DNA of 64,000 nucleotides from Streptomyces sp. Ncost-T10-10d (GCF_900091955.1 NZ_FMDF01000033.1:1-64000), one strand, 5' to 3'; shown: positions 1-9,590, counted from the stretch's first letter. The notes: a model not told the origin generated them from the letters alone. Translations and numbers: made by a program.

Positions 1-349
1 CCGACCGCTCCGCGAGCGCCTGACAACGCTCCAGGAGCGCTGCGGCCACCGGTCCGTGGCGCAGGGCGCGCAGCGCGGCGAGGTCGTCGGGACGGGGGTC
101 GTATCCGCCCGCCAGGGCGTCCTGGAGAAGCTCCAGATAGCCGCTGGCGGAGCCGGGGAGGGCGCTGCGGTAGCGGACGAGGTCGGCGAGGAGGAACGTG
201 CGCAGCCGTCCCGCCTCGCCGACCGCCTCGTCCACAGCGCCTGCCAGCCGCAGGCAGTCCTGGACGTCCTCGTCGGGCAGGGGCGTGGGGTGAAGGGCGA
301 TGGCGAGGGCGCGTCGGAGCACACGCAGCTCGTCCGCGCTGAACGCCAT
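1..349 (-). CDS. Conserved hypothetical protein (3' end beyond window)
   Basis: An open minus-strand frame starts at ATG 349 (MAFSADELRVLRRALAIA) and runs off the window after about 116 codons, so the C-terminus is not visible. The visible part is helical and rich in Ala, Leu and acidic residues, with no transmembrane segment, signal peptide or catalytic motif I recognise. It follows coaX on the same strand after a 138-bp gap. A hypothetical gene in this position next to coaX is, from memory, common in Streptomyces. Codon bias supports coding, but the function is unknown. Confidence 0.7.
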   Translation of the reverse strand, partial: MAFSADELRVLRRALAIALHPTPLPDEDVQDCLRLAGAVDEAVGEAGRLRTFLLADLVRYRSALPGSASGYLELLQDALAGGYDPRPDDLAALRALRHGPVAAALLERCQALAERS

Positions 350-487
350 ACCGCCGCGTGATCCGTAAGGCGTGGGCATGACGCGACAATACGTGCTAAA
401 TGGACAAAATCGGCTTAGCTGGCCGTTGACGGCGCGGCGGCGGCCCCCGTTCCGCCGAACCGTTCCCGCAGGTACGCTCCGTATCCG

Positions 488-1285
488 CTACATCCGGGAC
501 ACATTCCGCTCGTACACCAGACGCAGACCGATGAGGGTGAGCCAGGGCTCGTGCTCGTCGATGACGGAGGACTCGCCCAACACCATCGGCGCAAGGCCGC
601 CCGTCGCGATGACGGTGACGTCGTCGGGGTCGGCCGCCAGCTCCTTCTTCATCCGTGCGACGACACCGTCGACCTGGCCCGCGAAGCCGTAGATGATGCC
701 CGACTGCATCGCCTCGACCGTGTTCTTGCCGATCACACTGCGCGGCCGGGCCAGCTCGATCTTGCGGAGCTGGGCGCCCTTGACGCCCAGTGCCTCGACC
801 GAGATCTCGATGCCGGGGGCGATGACACCGCCGCTGTACTCGCCGCGGGCGGAGACCGCGTCGAAGGTGGTGGCCGTGCCGAAGTCGACGACGATCGCCG
901 GACCGCCGTACAGGTCGACGGCGGCGACCGCGTTGATGATGCGGTCCGCGCCGACCTCCTTCGGGTTGTCCATCAGGATCGGCACCCCGGTCTTGATGCC
1001 CGGCTCGACGAGGACCGCGGGGACGTCGCCGTAGTAGCGGCGGGTCACCTCGCGCAACTCGTGCAGGACGGCCGGGACCGTGGAGCAGATCGCGATGCCC
1101 TCGATGCCGTCGCCCAGTTCCTCGCCGAGCAGCGGGTGCATGCCCATCAGGCCCTGGAGCAGCACCGCGAGCTCGTCCGCGGTGCGGCGGGCGTCGGTGG
1201 AGATCCGCCAGTGCTCGACGATCTCCTCACCGTCGAACAGGCCGAGGACGGTGTGGGTGTTGCCGACGTCGATGGTGAGCAGCAT
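488..1285 (-). CDS. coaX: Type III pantothenate kinase
   Basis: This enzyme phosphorylates pantothenate to 4'-phosphopantothenate, the first committed step from pantothenate to CoA, in the cytoplasm. The 265-aa protein has the acetate/sugar-kinase fold signatures of the CoaX family: an N-terminal DVGNTHTVLGLFDG phosphate loop (residues 5-18), a GADRI motif followed by NAVAA, the VVDFGTATTFDAV motif and GGVIAPGI. Length matches the family (about 255-270 aa). Its ATG overlaps the nadC stop by one base (TGATG), so translation is probably coupled. It is the last gene of the DUF2520-panC-nadB-nadC-coaX run. Type III kinases are generally insensitive to CoA feedback, which would leave control at the transcript level. 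Confidence 0.95.
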   Translation of the reverse strand: MLLTIDVGNTHTVLGLFDGEEIVEHWRISTDARRTADELAVLLQGLMGMHPLLGEELGDGIEGIAICSTVPAVLHELREVTRRYYGDVPAVLVEPGIKTGVPILMDNPKEVGADRIINAVAAVDLYGGPAIVVDFGTATTFDAVSARGEYSGGVIAPGIEISVEALGVKGAQLRKIELARPRSVIGKNTVEAMQSGIIYGFAGQVDGVVARMKKELAADPDDVTVIATGGLAPMVLGESSVIDEHEPWLTLIGLRLVYERNVSRM

Positions 1286-2328
1286 CAGACGCCGGCCCCG
1301 TCGGTGTCGCGGAAGTCCAGGCCGATGTCGAGGATCGGCGAGGAGTGGGTGAGCGCGCCGACCGCCAGATAGTCGACGCCTGCTTCCGCATAGGCGCGTG
1401 CGGTGTCGAGGGAGAGCCGGCCGGAGGACTCCAGGACCGCGCGGCCGCCGACCAGGGCAACCGCCTCGGCCGTCTGCAGCGGGGTGAAGTTGTCCAGCAG
1501 GATCAGGTCGGCGCCCGCGTCGATGACCTCGCGGACCTGCTGCAGGGTGTCGACCTCGACCTCGATCGGTACGTCCGGGAATTCATCGCGTACGCGCTTG
1601 AAGGCCTCGGCCACGCCGCCCGCCGCGACGACGTGGTTGTCCTTGACCAGCGCCGCGTCCGACAGCGACATGCGGTGGTTGACGCCGCCGCCGCAGCGCA
1701 CCGCGTACTTCTCCATGGCGCGCAGGCCCGGGGTGGTCTTACGGGTGTCGCGGACCTTGGCCTTCGTGCCTTCGAGCGCATCGGCCCAGGCGCGGGTGGC
1801 GGTCGCGATGCCGGAGAGCCTGCACAGCAGGTTGAGTGCGCTGCGCTCGCCGGTGAGCAGGTCGCGGGTGCGGGTGGTGACGGTCAGCAGCTTCTGGCCG
1901 GGGGCGACGCGGTCGCCGTCCTCGACGTGGCGCTCGACCGCGAACTCGTCCGTGCAGACGATGGACAGGACGGCCTCGGCGATGCGCAGACCGGCCACGA
2001 CGCCCGCCTCACGGGCGGTGAAGTCGCCGGTGGCCACGGCGTCCTCGGAAACGGTTGCGACGGTGGTGACGTCGACACCGCCGTCGAGGTCCTCCTCGAT
2101 GGCGACGTGCGCGACGTCCTCGACCTGGACCGGGTCCAGGCCCGCGTCGGCGAGGAGCTGGGCGAGGTCGGGGTCGAGGCCGCACTCCAGGGGGTCGAGC
2201 TCGTAGAACTCGTCCCCGCCGCAGCCGCAGCCGTCCCCGCAGCCGCCCGCGGACGGTGCGGGCGCGCCGATCTGGATCAGCGGTACGTCCACGGGTGTGG
2301 GGCGCGGATTCTCTTCGGGCGTGCTCAC
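1285..2328 (-). CDS. nadC: Nicotinate-nucleotide pyrophosphorylase (carboxylating), QAPRTase
   Basis: It converts quinolinate and PRPP to nicotinate mononucleotide plus CO2, the step after NadB and NadA in de novo NAD synthesis. The GTG at 2328 was chosen because GAGGAG lies 8 nt upstream and the nadB stop is 2 bp before it. The frame stays open much further upstream but only antisense to or overlapping nadB. The 347-aa product has the usual N-terminal alpha/beta domain from about residue 60, the RKTTPGLR motif, KDNH and the C-terminal barrel strand VEVDTLQQV. An N-terminal extension of about 50 residues carries a CGDGCGCGG cluster (Cys30, Cys34, Cys36), absent from typical QAPRTases. Overlaps coaX by one base. 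Confidence 0.94.
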   Translation of the reverse strand: MSTPEENPRPTPVDVPLIQIGAPAPSAGGCGDGCGCGGDEFYELDPLECGLDPDLAQLLADAGLDPVQVEDVAHVAIEEDLDGGVDVTTVATVSEDAVATGDFTAREAGVVAGLRIAEAVLSIVCTDEFAVERHVEDGDRVAPGQKLLTVTTRTRDLLTGERSALNLLCRLSGIATATRAWADALEGTKAKVRDTRKTTPGLRAMEKYAVRCGGGVNHRMSLSDAALVKDNHVVAAGGVAEAFKRVRDEFPDVPIEVEVDTLQQVREVIDAGADLILLDNFTPLQTAEAVALVGGRAVLESSGRLSLDTARAYAEAGVDYLAVGALTHSSPILDIGLDFRDTDGAGV

Positions 2329-2330
2329 GG

Positions 2331-4073
2331 TTACGGCTCCTCGATGACGTCGGCGGGGTGAATCAGTGGTGCTGCTGCGCAGTCTGGTGCCTGCGTCGGG
2401 CGTACGGGCCCGAATGCCTCGGTCTCCGTCCGACGGAGGACCGGTTGACGCTCCGGGGTGAGCCGGACGACGAGGTGGCGGCGCCAGTTCTCGTCGTCGC
2501 GCTCGGGCCGGTCCTCGCGCCAGTGGCAGCCGCGGGTCTCCTCGCGTCGGCGGGCGGCGGCGACCAGGACACGCGAGACGAGGAGCAGGTTGGTGGCCTC
2601 CCACGCCTCGACACCGGGCACCGCGACCTTGGGCTCGGCAGCCCCGGCGGCCTCGGCAGCGCTGTTGTGCAGGGCCTCCAGCTCCTCTGCGGCGGCGGCC
2701 AGGCTCTCGGCGGAGCGCAGGACTCCGGCGCCCCGGGTCATGATCCGCTGGATCGTGGCGCGTGCCTCGGGGGCGAGCAGCGGCGACGGGGCGGGAACGG
2801 TACCGGCTGTCGCGGCGCCCGCGCCGGGCCGGTCCTCGACGATGTCCGCCGCGATGCGCTCGGCGAAGACGAGGCCCTCCAGGAGGGAGTTGGACGCCAG
2901 CCGGTTCGCACCGTGCACGCCGGTGCAGGCGACCTCGCCGCAGGCGTACAGGCCGGGCACGGTCGTACGTCCCCGCAGGTCGGTGCGGATGCCGCCGGAG
3001 GCGTAGTGCGCGGCGGGGGCGACCGGGATGGGTTCGGTGACGGGGTCGATGCCGTGGGCGCGGCAGGCCGCCAGGATGGTGGGGAAGCGCTGTTCCCACA
3101 TCGCGGCGCCGAAGTGGCGGGCGTCGAGATACATGTGCTCGGTGCCGTGCAGCTGCATCCGACGGGTGATGGCCTTGGCCACGATGTCGCGCGGGGCCAG
3201 CTCCGCCAGTTCGTGCTGGTCGGCCATGAAGCGCGTGCCGGACGCGTCGACCAGATGGGCGCCCTCGCCCCGTACCGCCTCCGACACCAGGGGCTGCTGG
3301 CCCTCGGAGCCGGCGCCGAGGAAGAGGACCGTCGGATGGAACTGGACGAATTCGAGGTCGGAGACCTCCGCGCCGGCCCGCAGCGCCAGGGCCACGCCGT
3401 CACCCGTGGAGACCGCCGGGTTGGTGGTGGCGGAGAAGACCTGGCCCATGCCGCCCGTGGCGAGGACCACCGCGGGGGCGCGGACCGCGCCGACGCCGTC
3501 GTGCTGGCCCTCGCCCATGACGTGCAGGGTGACGCCCGCGGTACGGCCTTCGGCGTCCGTGAGAAGGTCCAGGACGAGAGCGTTCTCGACGGTGTGCAGC
3601 GCGGCTTCGCGGACCGCTCCGACCAGGGCGCGGGAGATCTCGGCGCCCGTCGCGTCACCGCCCGCGTGGGCGATACGGCGGCGGTGGTGGCCGCCCTCGC
3701 GGGTCAGCGCGATGTCGCCGCTGTCCGTGGTGTCGAAGTGGGCGCCGGTCTCGATCAGCCGGCGTACGGCGTCGGGGCCGTCGGTGACCAGGGTCCGTAC
3801 CGCGGCCTCGTCGCACAGGCCCACGCCCGCGACCAGGGTGTCGTCCAGATGCTGCTCGGGGGTGTCGCCGTCGCCGAGGGCAGCCGCGATGCCGCCCTGC
3901 GCCCAGCGGGTGGAGCCGTCGTCGAGGCGCGCCTTGGTGACCACGACGGTGGCGAGGCCCGCGGCTGCGCAGCGCAGCGCGGTGGTGAGACCGGCCACGC
4001 CGGAGCCGACCACCACGACGTCCGCGTCGATGGACCAGCCGGGGGCGGGGGCGGTCAGCCGTATTCCGGTCAC
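2331..4073 (-). CDS. nadB: L-aspartate oxidase
   Basis: This FAD enzyme oxidises L-aspartate to iminoaspartate for quinolinate synthesis. The 580-aa protein starts with a dinucleotide-binding fold ([17 protein letters not shown], from about residue 20) and has the flavoprotein motifs [31 protein letters not shown] and [21 protein letters not shown] typical of the NadB/SdhA family, then a helical C-terminal domain. The GTG start at 4073 shares GTGA with the panC stop, and the stop lies 2 bp before nadC. The expected partner quinolinate synthase (nadA) is not in this window. A succinate dehydrogenase flavoprotein is excluded by the nadC context and the sequence pattern. Confidence 0.95.
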   Translation of the reverse strand: MTGIRLTAPAPGWSIDADVVVVGSGVAGLTTALRCAAAGLATVVVTKARLDDGSTRWAQGGIAAALGDGDTPEQHLDDTLVAGVGLCDEAAVRTLVTDGPDAVRRLIETGAHFDTTDSGDIALTREGGHHRRRIAHAGGDATGAEISRALVGAVREAALHTVENALVLDLLTDAEGRTAGVTLHVMGEGQHDGVGAVRAPAVVLATGGMGQVFSATTNPAVSTGDGVALALRAGAEVSDLEFVQFHPTVLFLGAGSEGQQPLVSEAVRGEGAHLVDASGTRFMADQHELAELAPRDIVAKAITRRMQLHGTEHMYLDARHFGAAMWEQRFPTILAACRAHGIDPVTEPIPVAPAAHYASGGIRTDLRGRTTVPGLYACGEVACTGVHGANRLASNSLLEGLVFAERIAADIVEDRPGAGAATAGTVPAPSPLLAPEARATIQRIMTRGAGVLRSAESLAAAAEELEALHNSAAEAAGAAEPKVAVPGVEAWEATNLLLVSRVLVAAARRREETRGCHWREDRPERDDENWRRHLVVRLTPERQPVLRRTETEAFGPVRPTQAPDCAAAPLIHPADVIEEP

Positions 4074-5149
4074 GTGGTGGCTCCGAAGGTCAGCGGGATG
4101 TTGTCGATCAGGCGGGTCTTGCCGACCTTCGCGGCGATGGCGAGGATCGCGTCACCGGTGGTGCGGTCGTCGGGGATCTCGGTGAAGTCGGCCGGGTCCA
4201 CGAGCGCGAGGTAGTCCAGGGCGAGCGGCGGCTGTTCGGCGGCCGCGTCGTCGAGGATCAACTGCGCGGCGGCGCGTACCGCCGCGGGTCCGTCCACGGG
4301 GCGGGCCAGCGCCACCGCCTGGGTGTCGGCGGCCGCGCGGGTCTCACCGAGCGCGGTGAGCGCGGCGGCCCTGCCGGTGGTCGCCGCGGTGGTCTGCGCG
4401 CGGGCGTGCAGCGCCTGCTGGGCGGCGAGCCTGTCCCGCGCGGCGAACAGGGCCCGGGACACGGCGAGGGCGGTGTGCCGTTCCTCGATGTCCAGGAAGC
4501 GGTTGCGGCTGGAGAGCGCGAGGCCGTCCGGTTCGCGGACCGTCTCCACACCGACGATCTCCACGGGGAAGTTCAGATCGCGCACCATGCGGCGGATCAG
4601 CGCCAGTTGCTGGGCGTCCTTCTGCCCGAAGAACGCGGCATCGGGGTGGGTGAGGTGCAGCATTTTGGCGACGACGGTCAGCATCCCGTCGAAGTGCCCG
4701 GGGCGGGAGGCTCCTTCGAGCCGCTCGCCCATGGGGCCCGCCGAGATCCGGACCTGCGGTTCACCGCCGGGGTAGACCTCGTCGACGGACGGCGCGAAGA
4801 CCGCGTCCGCCCCGGCGGCACCGGCCACGGCGAGATCGGCGTCGAGGGTACGGGGGTAGCGCTCCAGGTCGGCGGCCTCGCCGAACTGGAGCGGGTTGAC
4901 GAAGACGGTGACGACGACCTGGCCGTCCGTGCCCGCGGCCGCACGTGCGGTACGGATCAGGGTGGCGTGGCCCTCGTGCAGGGCTCCCATGGTCATGACC
5001 ACGGCCCGCTGTCCCTTGAAGGGGGCGAACGCGGCGAGTTCGGCGGCCGTACGGAGAAGGGTGGCCGCGGGGGCGGTGCCGGGCGTGCGGGGCGGGGCGG
5101 CGGTGTGGGGCGTACCGGACGTGCCGGGCCCGCCGGTCCTGTTTGTCAT
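4070..5149 (-). CDS. panC: Pantothenate synthetase (pantoate-beta-alanine ligase)
   Basis: It condenses pantoate and beta-alanine with ATP to give pantothenate. Motifs include MGALHEGH (the HxGH nucleotidyl-transferase signature), [31 protein letters not shown] and LSSRN. At 359 aa it is longer than the usual 280-310. The excess is a low-complexity Pro/Ala/Thr N-terminus of about 45 residues and an Ala/Thr-rich insert after LHARAQ in the C-terminal dimerisation domain. AGGAG lies 5 nt upstream of the ATG. The start overlaps the DUF2520 stop by ATGA and the stop overlaps nadB. PanD, which makes beta-alanine, is not in the window. Confidence 0.95.
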   Translation of the reverse strand: MTNRTGGPGTSGTPHTAAPPRTPGTAPAATLLRTAAELAAFAPFKGQRAVVMTMGALHEGHATLIRTARAAAGTDGQVVVTVFVNPLQFGEAADLERYPRTLDADLAVAGAAGADAVFAPSVDEVYPGGEPQVRISAGPMGERLEGASRPGHFDGMLTVVAKMLHLTHPDAAFFGQKDAQQLALIRRMVRDLNFPVEIVGVETVREPDGLALSSRNRFLDIEERHTALAVSRALFAARDRLAAQQALHARAQTTAATTGRAAALTALGETRAAADTQAVALARPVDGPAAVRAAAQLILDDAAAEQPPLALDYLALVDPADFTEIPDDRTTGDAILAIAAKVGKTRLIDNIPLTFGATT

Positions 5150-6096
5150 CGGGACTCCTGTGATCCGGGGCCGCCCGTCGTGCCGGCGCCGTCCGCCAGG
5201 ACTCCGAGCAGGTCCTCGGCCAGCTCCGGCTTGAGCATGCCGTGGGCGAGCGCGCGGTCGGCGGTGGCGCGGGCCATCGCGACATACCCGGCCACGGCCT
5301 GCGGAGCGTGTCTGCGCAGCTCGCCGATGTGCGCGGCGACCGTGCCCGCGTCACCGCGAGCCACTGGGCCGGTCAGCGCGGCATCGCCGGAGCGCAGGGC
5401 ATTGTCGAGCGCGGCACCCAGGAGGGGGCCGAGCATCCGGTCGGGGGCGGCGACCCCGGCCGTACGCAACAGCTCCATCGACTGGGCGACCAGGGTGACC
5501 AGGTGGTTCGCGCCGAGGGCGAGCGCCGCGTGGTAGAGCGGGCGGGACTCCTCCGCGATCCATTCGGGCTCGCCGCCCATCTCGATGACCAGCGCCTCGG
5601 CCGCGAGCCTCAGCTCCTCGGGGGCGGTCACGCCGAAGGAACAGCCGGCCAGCCGCTGGACGTCGACCGAGGTGCCGGTGAACGTCATCGCCGGGTGCAG
5701 GGCGAGCGGCAGGGCGCCGGCCCGCAGAGCCGGGTCCAGCACCTTGGTCCCGTAACGCCCCGACGTGTGGACGATCAGCTGTCCCGGCCGCACGGCGCCG
5801 GTCTCGGCGAGGCCCTCGACCAGGCCGGGCAGGGCATCGTCGGGAACGGTCAGCAGCACCAGCTCGGCGCGCGCGAGGACTTCGGCGGGTGGCACCAGCG
5901 GTACGTCGGGGAGGAGGGCGGCAGCCCTGCGCACGGACGCGTCGGAGACACCCGACACGGCAACCGGTCGGTGCCCTGCGAGCTGCAGGGACGCGGCGAG
6001 AGCAGGGCCGACGCGGCCCGCGCCGACGACGCCGACCGTGAGGCGGGCGGGGCGGTCCCTCGCGTCGAGGGGCTCCTTGGGGACTGTTGCATTCAC
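5146..6096 (-). CDS. Rossmann-fold DUF2520 protein, pantothenate cluster
   Basis: A 316-aa two-domain oxidoreductase-like protein. It has an N-terminal NAD(P)-binding fold with [14 protein letters not shown] (about residues 18-31), then an all-helical DUF2520 domain starting near the conserved [10 protein letters not shown] and containing [13 protein letters not shown]. The GTG at 6096 was chosen over the long upstream open frame because GGAAGG lies about 10 nt before it and homology-like sequence begins there. It is the first gene of the cofactor operon and overlaps panC by ATGA. The architecture resembles ketopantoate reductase/6PGDH-like enzymes, so a role in making pantoate is an inference from context only. 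No substrate residues can be assigned from the sequence. Confidence 0.88.
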   Translation of the reverse strand: MNATVPKEPLDARDRPARLTVGVVGAGRVGPALAASLQLAGHRPVAVSGVSDASVRRAAALLPDVPLVPPAEVLARAELVLLTVPDDALPGLVEGLAETGAVRPGQLIVHTSGRYGTKVLDPALRAGALPLALHPAMTFTGTSVDVQRLAGCSFGVTAPEELRLAAEALVIEMGGEPEWIAEESRPLYHAALALGANHLVTLVAQSMELLRTAGVAAPDRMLGPLLGAALDNALRSGDAALTGPVARGDAGTVAAHIGELRRHAPQAVAGYVAMARATADRALAHGMLKPELAEDLLGVLADGAGTTGGPGSQESR

Positions 6097-6285
6097 GCGG
6101 CGGTGCCTTCCGTTCCAGTCCGCGGGGGGTACCGGACGATTTCTCTGCATGCTACGCCAGCGTTTCGTCCTGACTCCTGGCTGTCCACAGCCTGTGGGAA
6201 AAGTCCGGGCAGGGGCGCGGCCCGAGGTCCGGGTGAACCCGGAAATCGTTCGGGCCCGAGCTGCACTCTGCGTGATGATCGTCCC

Positions 6286-7509
6286 ATGACAGACATGGCG
6301 GACAAGGCCGAGCAGGCACAACAGCAGCAGGCGCAGGACGGCGCGCGGAGCGACGCTCAGGAACCGGAGCGGCCGAAGGAGGACGCGCAGCGGCTGCGCA
6401 GGACACATGCCTGGCGCGCGGCCGAGAGGGTCCTGATGAGGCCGCCCGTGTACCGCTCGCTCGGTGAACGGCTGGCCGCGCTGGCGGCGGGGGCCGGGTC
6501 GGTCACCGATCCGGACCGCCCTGTGGACATCTACGGCGACGGCGTCGTCGCCGAGCTGGAGGGGCGGATCGCGGAGCTGCTGGGCATGGAGGCCGCCGCG
6601 TTCTTCCCGACGGGGACGATGGCCCAGCAGGTCGCGCTGCGGTGCTGGGCCGGGCGGACCGGCAATTCCACGGTGGCGCTGCATCCCCTGGCGCACCCCG
6701 AGGCGCACGAGCGCGGCGCGCTCGAGGCGGTGAGCGGGCTGCGTACCGTCCATCCGACGTCCGAGCCCCGGCTGCCCACGGCGCAGGAGATCCGTGACTT
6801 CGCCGAGCCGTTCGGCACGATGATGCTGGAACTGCCGTTGCGCGATGCCGGTTTCGTCCTGCCGACGTGGGAGGAGCTGGAGGCCGTGGTGGCGGCCGCA
6901 CGGGAACGCGATGCAGTGGTGCACGTCGACGGCGCACGGCTGTGGGAATGCGCCCCCCATTTCGGGCGGGAGCTGCCGGAGATCGCGGCGCTCGCGGACA
7001 GTGTGTACGTGTCGTTCTACAAGACCCTCGGCGGAATCTCCGGGGCCGCCCTGGCCGGTCCCGAGTCGCTGATCGAGGAGGCCCGCACCTGGCGTCACCG
7101 GTACGGCGGGCAGATCTTCCAGCAGTTCCCTGCGGCACTCGCCGCCCTGATCGGCCTGGAGCAGGAGCTGCCGCAGCTGCCGTCGTACGTGGCACAGGCG
7201 AAGGTGGTGGCCGGGGCGATGGCCGAGGGCTTCTCGGCGGCGGGCATCGGTTGGTTCCGGGTGCATCCTGAGCCGCCGCACACGCACCAGTTCCAGGTGT
7301 GGCTGCCGTACGAGGCGGATGTCCTGGCGGAAGCGTCGGTGCGGCAGGCGGAGGAGACGGGCGTGGCGCTCTTCCGCGTCTGGCACCCCGCGGCTTCCGG
7401 GCCGCCCGGGGTGTCGTTCACCGAGGTCACGGTGGGGCGGGAAGGGCTGGAGTGGACGGCGGCGGATGTACGGGCCGCGGTGGAAGAGTTCGTGAAGCGG
7501 CTGGCTTAG
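6286..7509 (+). CDS. Threonine aldolase-like PLP-dependent beta-eliminating lyase
   Basis: A 407-aa fold-type I PLP enzyme of the low-specificity threonine aldolase/aromatic lyase family, which would cleave threonine or a related beta-hydroxy amino acid. Visible motifs: DIYGDGVVAELEGRIAELLG, the FFPTGTMAQQVAL cofactor region, HVDGARLWECAPHFG (the PLP-contacting Asp) and VSFYKTLGGISGA containing the Schiff-base lysine. The first 45 residues are a Gln/Glu-rich, probably disordered leader. No Shine-Dalgarno precedes ATG 6286, so translation may be leaderless or begin at a nearby codon. It diverges from the cofactor operon. Substrate cannot be read from the sequence. Confidence 0.85.
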   Translation: MTDMADKAEQAQQQQAQDGARSDAQEPERPKEDAQRLRRTHAWRAAERVLMRPPVYRSLGERLAALAAGAGSVTDPDRPVDIYGDGVVAELEGRIAELLGMEAAAFFPTGTMAQQVALRCWAGRTGNSTVALHPLAHPEAHERGALEAVSGLRTVHPTSEPRLPTAQEIRDFAEPFGTMMLELPLRDAGFVLPTWEELEAVVAAARERDAVVHVDGARLWECAPHFGRELPEIAALADSVYVSFYKTLGGISGAALAGPESLIEEARTWRHRYGGQIFQQFPAALAALIGLEQELPQLPSYVAQAKVVAGAMAEGFSAAGIGWFRVHPEPPHTHQFQVWLPYEADVLAEASVRQAEETGVALFRVWHPAASGPPGVSFTEVTVGREGLEWTAADVRAAVEEFVKRLA

Positions 7510-7582
7510 CCGGGGGGGGTGCCAGGCGGACCGGGAGCACCGGACACGTTTGCCCCGGGGCCCCGCCCGGACGGTTGCGTCC

Positions 7583-7804
7583 TCAGGCCCCGGACGGACC
7601 GGATCCGCCGGGCCGGGCGGGCCGTGTGCGGCGCCAGTGGTCACGGATGGCCCGCAGCACGGACCCGTCGTGCCGGCCCGGCGGTGGCGGCGGCGCTTCC
7701 CCCCGCTGAGCCGCGCGATAGCTGTCGATCATGTGCTGCTGAATGGCGTCCATGGCCTCAGCGTGGGGCGGCCCCGGCTCTCCCGCCCGTCGATTGACGA
7801 CCAC
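7583..7804 (-). CDS. Small hypothetical actinobacterial protein
   Basis: A short minus-strand frame whose core (EPGPPHAEAMDAIQQHMIDS, then Pro-rich AAQRGEAPPPPPGRHD and a basic tail) reads like a genuine small Streptomyces protein of about 73 aa. No domain or membrane segment is visible. The start is uncertain: GTG 7804 is used here, and ATG 7753 (MDAIQQHM) would give 56 aa. Neither has a clear Shine-Dalgarno. It is divergent from the adjacent regulator gene, so the short gap may hold both promoters. Function unknown. Confidence 0.5.
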   Translation of the reverse strand: MVVNRRAGEPGPPHAEAMDAIQQHMIDSYRAAQRGEAPPPPPGRHDGSVLRAIRDHWRRTRPARPGGSGPSGA

Positions 7805-7857
7805 CGTCAAACGGCGCGTGGCCTGCTGCGCACACCCCGCACTATGGAGGGGTGAGC

Positions 7858-8970
7858 GTGCACATCGACATCGCGGGGCTGGCGCCCGAGCGCATCGTTT
7901 TCGAGACCTCCCCCCTCGCCGAGCTGGGGCTGGCCCTGCACGCCCTCTCCGAGCCGGGGCACCACCCGGGCCTGCACGGCTGGGCGACGGCGACCGCGAG
8001 CGCACTGGAGCCCGATCTCGCCGACCGGCTGCACGAGGCCGACTTCCTGTGGCGCCACACGTTCTCCGACGTCTTCATGCCGTTTGCCGGGGTCCGTGGC
8101 GGCAACGGCAGAACGGGGGCGAACCTCGCCGAGGACCTGGACATCCTCGACCGGCTGGACGACGAGCGGTTCGTCTCCGCCGCACTGGAATTCACCTGTC
8201 ACAGCCTGTACGGGACGGGCGCGCCCTCGCCGCTCAGCGACGCGACGATGCGAGCCCGCGCCCTGGACATGGCGGCGGCGCGCGGCCCCCGGCAGGTGGA
8301 GTTCACCGAGCAGCTGCTGACCGACCCCACCTCTGTGCGCCGCTGGGTCCGGCGCCTGTTCGAGGAGTGCGACCAGGCGTTCTTCGCCGACACCTGGCGG
8401 CGCGTGCAGGTCCAGCTGGTCGCCGACGCCCGGCACAAGACGGATCTGCTGCGGCGCAAGGGGCTCGGCGAGGCGGTGGGCGCGGTGTCCCCGGCCCTGT
8501 CGATCGATGAGGCCGGGACCCGGATCAGTGCCGACAAGCTGACCGAGGGCCGGACCGACGCGGCCGACCCCGCCGTCGGCCCCGGGCTCACCCTCATCCC
8601 GTCCACCTTCGGCTGGCCGCACCTGAATCTGCTGCACGCGCCGGGCTGGCGTCCGGTGATCCACTACCCGGTGCACCACCCCGAGCTGCCCTCCCCCGCC
8701 TCCGTGGAGCTGCTCCAGCTGCGCATGGAGGCGCTGGCCCACCCGATGCGGATGCGCCTGTGCCGCCATCTCGCCCGTTCCGCGCACACGACCGGTGAAC
8801 TCGCCGACACGTACGGCATCACGGCGCCCGAGGTCTCCCGGCATCTCGCTGTGCTGAAGAAGGCCGGCCTGGTCACCACCCGGCGGCGCGGCCGGTATGT
8901 ACTGCATCAGCTGGACCTGACCGTGGTGGCACGGCTCGGCAGCGACTTCCTGGAGGGCATCCTGCGCTGA
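7858..8970 (+). CDS. ArsR-type regulator with DUF5937 domain
   Basis: About 370 aa. A long N-terminal DUF5937-like region (VHIDIAGLAPERIVFE onward) is joined to a C-terminal winged helix of the ArsR family (ALAHPMRMRLCRHLARSAHTTGELA, then ITAPEVSRHLAVLKKAGLV and a RRGRYVLHQL wing), about residues 285-360. Such proteins are probably DNA-binding repressors. The ligand is unknown and no cysteine metal cluster is visible. GTG 7858 is preferred over GTG 7852 because GGAGGG ends 6 nt before it. Convergent with the TmrB-like gene that follows. Confidence 0.85.
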   Translation: MHIDIAGLAPERIVFETSPLAELGLALHALSEPGHHPGLHGWATATASALEPDLADRLHEADFLWRHTFSDVFMPFAGVRGGNGRTGANLAEDLDILDRLDDERFVSAALEFTCHSLYGTGAPSPLSDATMRARALDMAAARGPRQVEFTEQLLTDPTSVRRWVRRLFEECDQAFFADTWRRVQVQLVADARHKTDLLRRKGLGEAVGAVSPALSIDEAGTRISADKLTEGRTDAADPAVGPGLTLIPSTFGWPHLNLLHAPGWRPVIHYPVHHPELPSPASVELLQLRMEALAHPMRMRLCRHLARSAHTTGELADTYGITAPEVSRHLAVLKKAGLVTTRRRGRYVLHQLDLTVVARLGSDFLEGILR

Positions 8971-8981
8971 GCCGTGCCGGT

Positions 8982-9590
8982 TCAGTCGAAGCGGATGTGC
9001 TTGATGCCCGTCCAGGTACGCCGCACCCGGTGCCGCAGCGCGCTGTCCCTGTCCGGCAACGCGGTCAGCCCCGCCGATCCGGCGATCCGGTCGGCGACCT
9101 GCGGGATCGTCAGCCGGTCGGTACGGAGGTGCTCGGCGAACTCCGGCTCCACGAGCCGCTCCAGGCAGTGATCCAGCTTCCGTACGGCGAAACTCTCCCG
9201 CTTCAGCCCGCGCCCGAGCCCGCGTTCGGACAGCCGGCGCAGCACCGTGGCCCGCTCGGCGAGCAGCGCGAAGTGGTGCACCGTGTGCCCGTCGTCGCGC
9301 AGCCGCCCGATGATCTCGGCGAAGTAGCCGGGGTCGACGAGCGTCATCGGAACGATCACCGGCCCCGGATGACCCCGCAACGCCAGTTCCAGCACCTCGC
9401 GAACGCCGTCGCGCCAGGCCGTCAGATCCTGGAAGTCACCGCGCAGTCCGGGCGGCAGCATCCGGTGCAGCCCAAACCCGACGTGCTCGGGGTCGCAGAC
9501 CACGCTGCCGGGCAGCCGCCGATTCAGCTCGTACGCCGTTTGCGTCTTGCCGCCGCCGAACGGTCCGTTGATCCAGAGCAGCGCGCCCAC
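8982..9590 (-). CDS. TmrB-like P-loop nucleotide-binding protein
   Basis: A 202-aa soluble P-loop protein with a Walker A GPFGGGKT at residues 9-16, followed by a kinase-like core (CDPEHVGFGLHRMLPP; VIVPMTLVDPGYFAEII; LLAERATVLRRLSERG). It resembles the TmrB/adenylate-kinase-like family, named for B. subtilis tunicamycin resistance. Resistance is not established for this protein. The GTG start lies 3 bp past the stop of the response-regulator gene on the same strand, so all three genes from the histidine kinase downstream may be one transcript. Confidence 0.8.
   Translation of the reverse strand: MGALLWINGPFGGGKTQTAYELNRRLPGSVVCDPEHVGFGLHRMLPPGLRGDFQDLTAWRDGVREVLELALRGHPGPVIVPMTLVDPGYFAEIIGRLRDDGHTVHHFALLAERATVLRRLSERGLGRGLKRESFAVRKLDHCLERLVEPEFAEHLRTDRLTIPQVADRIAGSAGLTALPDRDSALRHRVRRTWTGIKHIRFD

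Noticed and set aside
1285..3099. nadC frame open upstream to 3099, suggesting a 604-aa fusion
   Set aside because: The upstream part is an Arg/Pro-rich shadow of nadB. The true GTG at 2328 has a Shine-Dalgarno and sits directly after the nadB stop.
2256..4214. A 652-codon open frame on the plus strand opposite nadB
   Set aside because: It is antisense to nadB, whose motifs and codon bias are clear. Long antisense frames are expected at this G+C, and its product is low-complexity with no family resemblance. Many similar frames elsewhere were dropped for the same reason.
6185..6197. CCACAG-C-CTGTGG palindrome and TGTCCACA (DnaA-box-like) upstream of the threonine-aldolase-like gene
   Set aside because: A single isolated site with no nearby replication gene or second copy. 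Short palindromes of this kind occur by chance, although it could be an operator.
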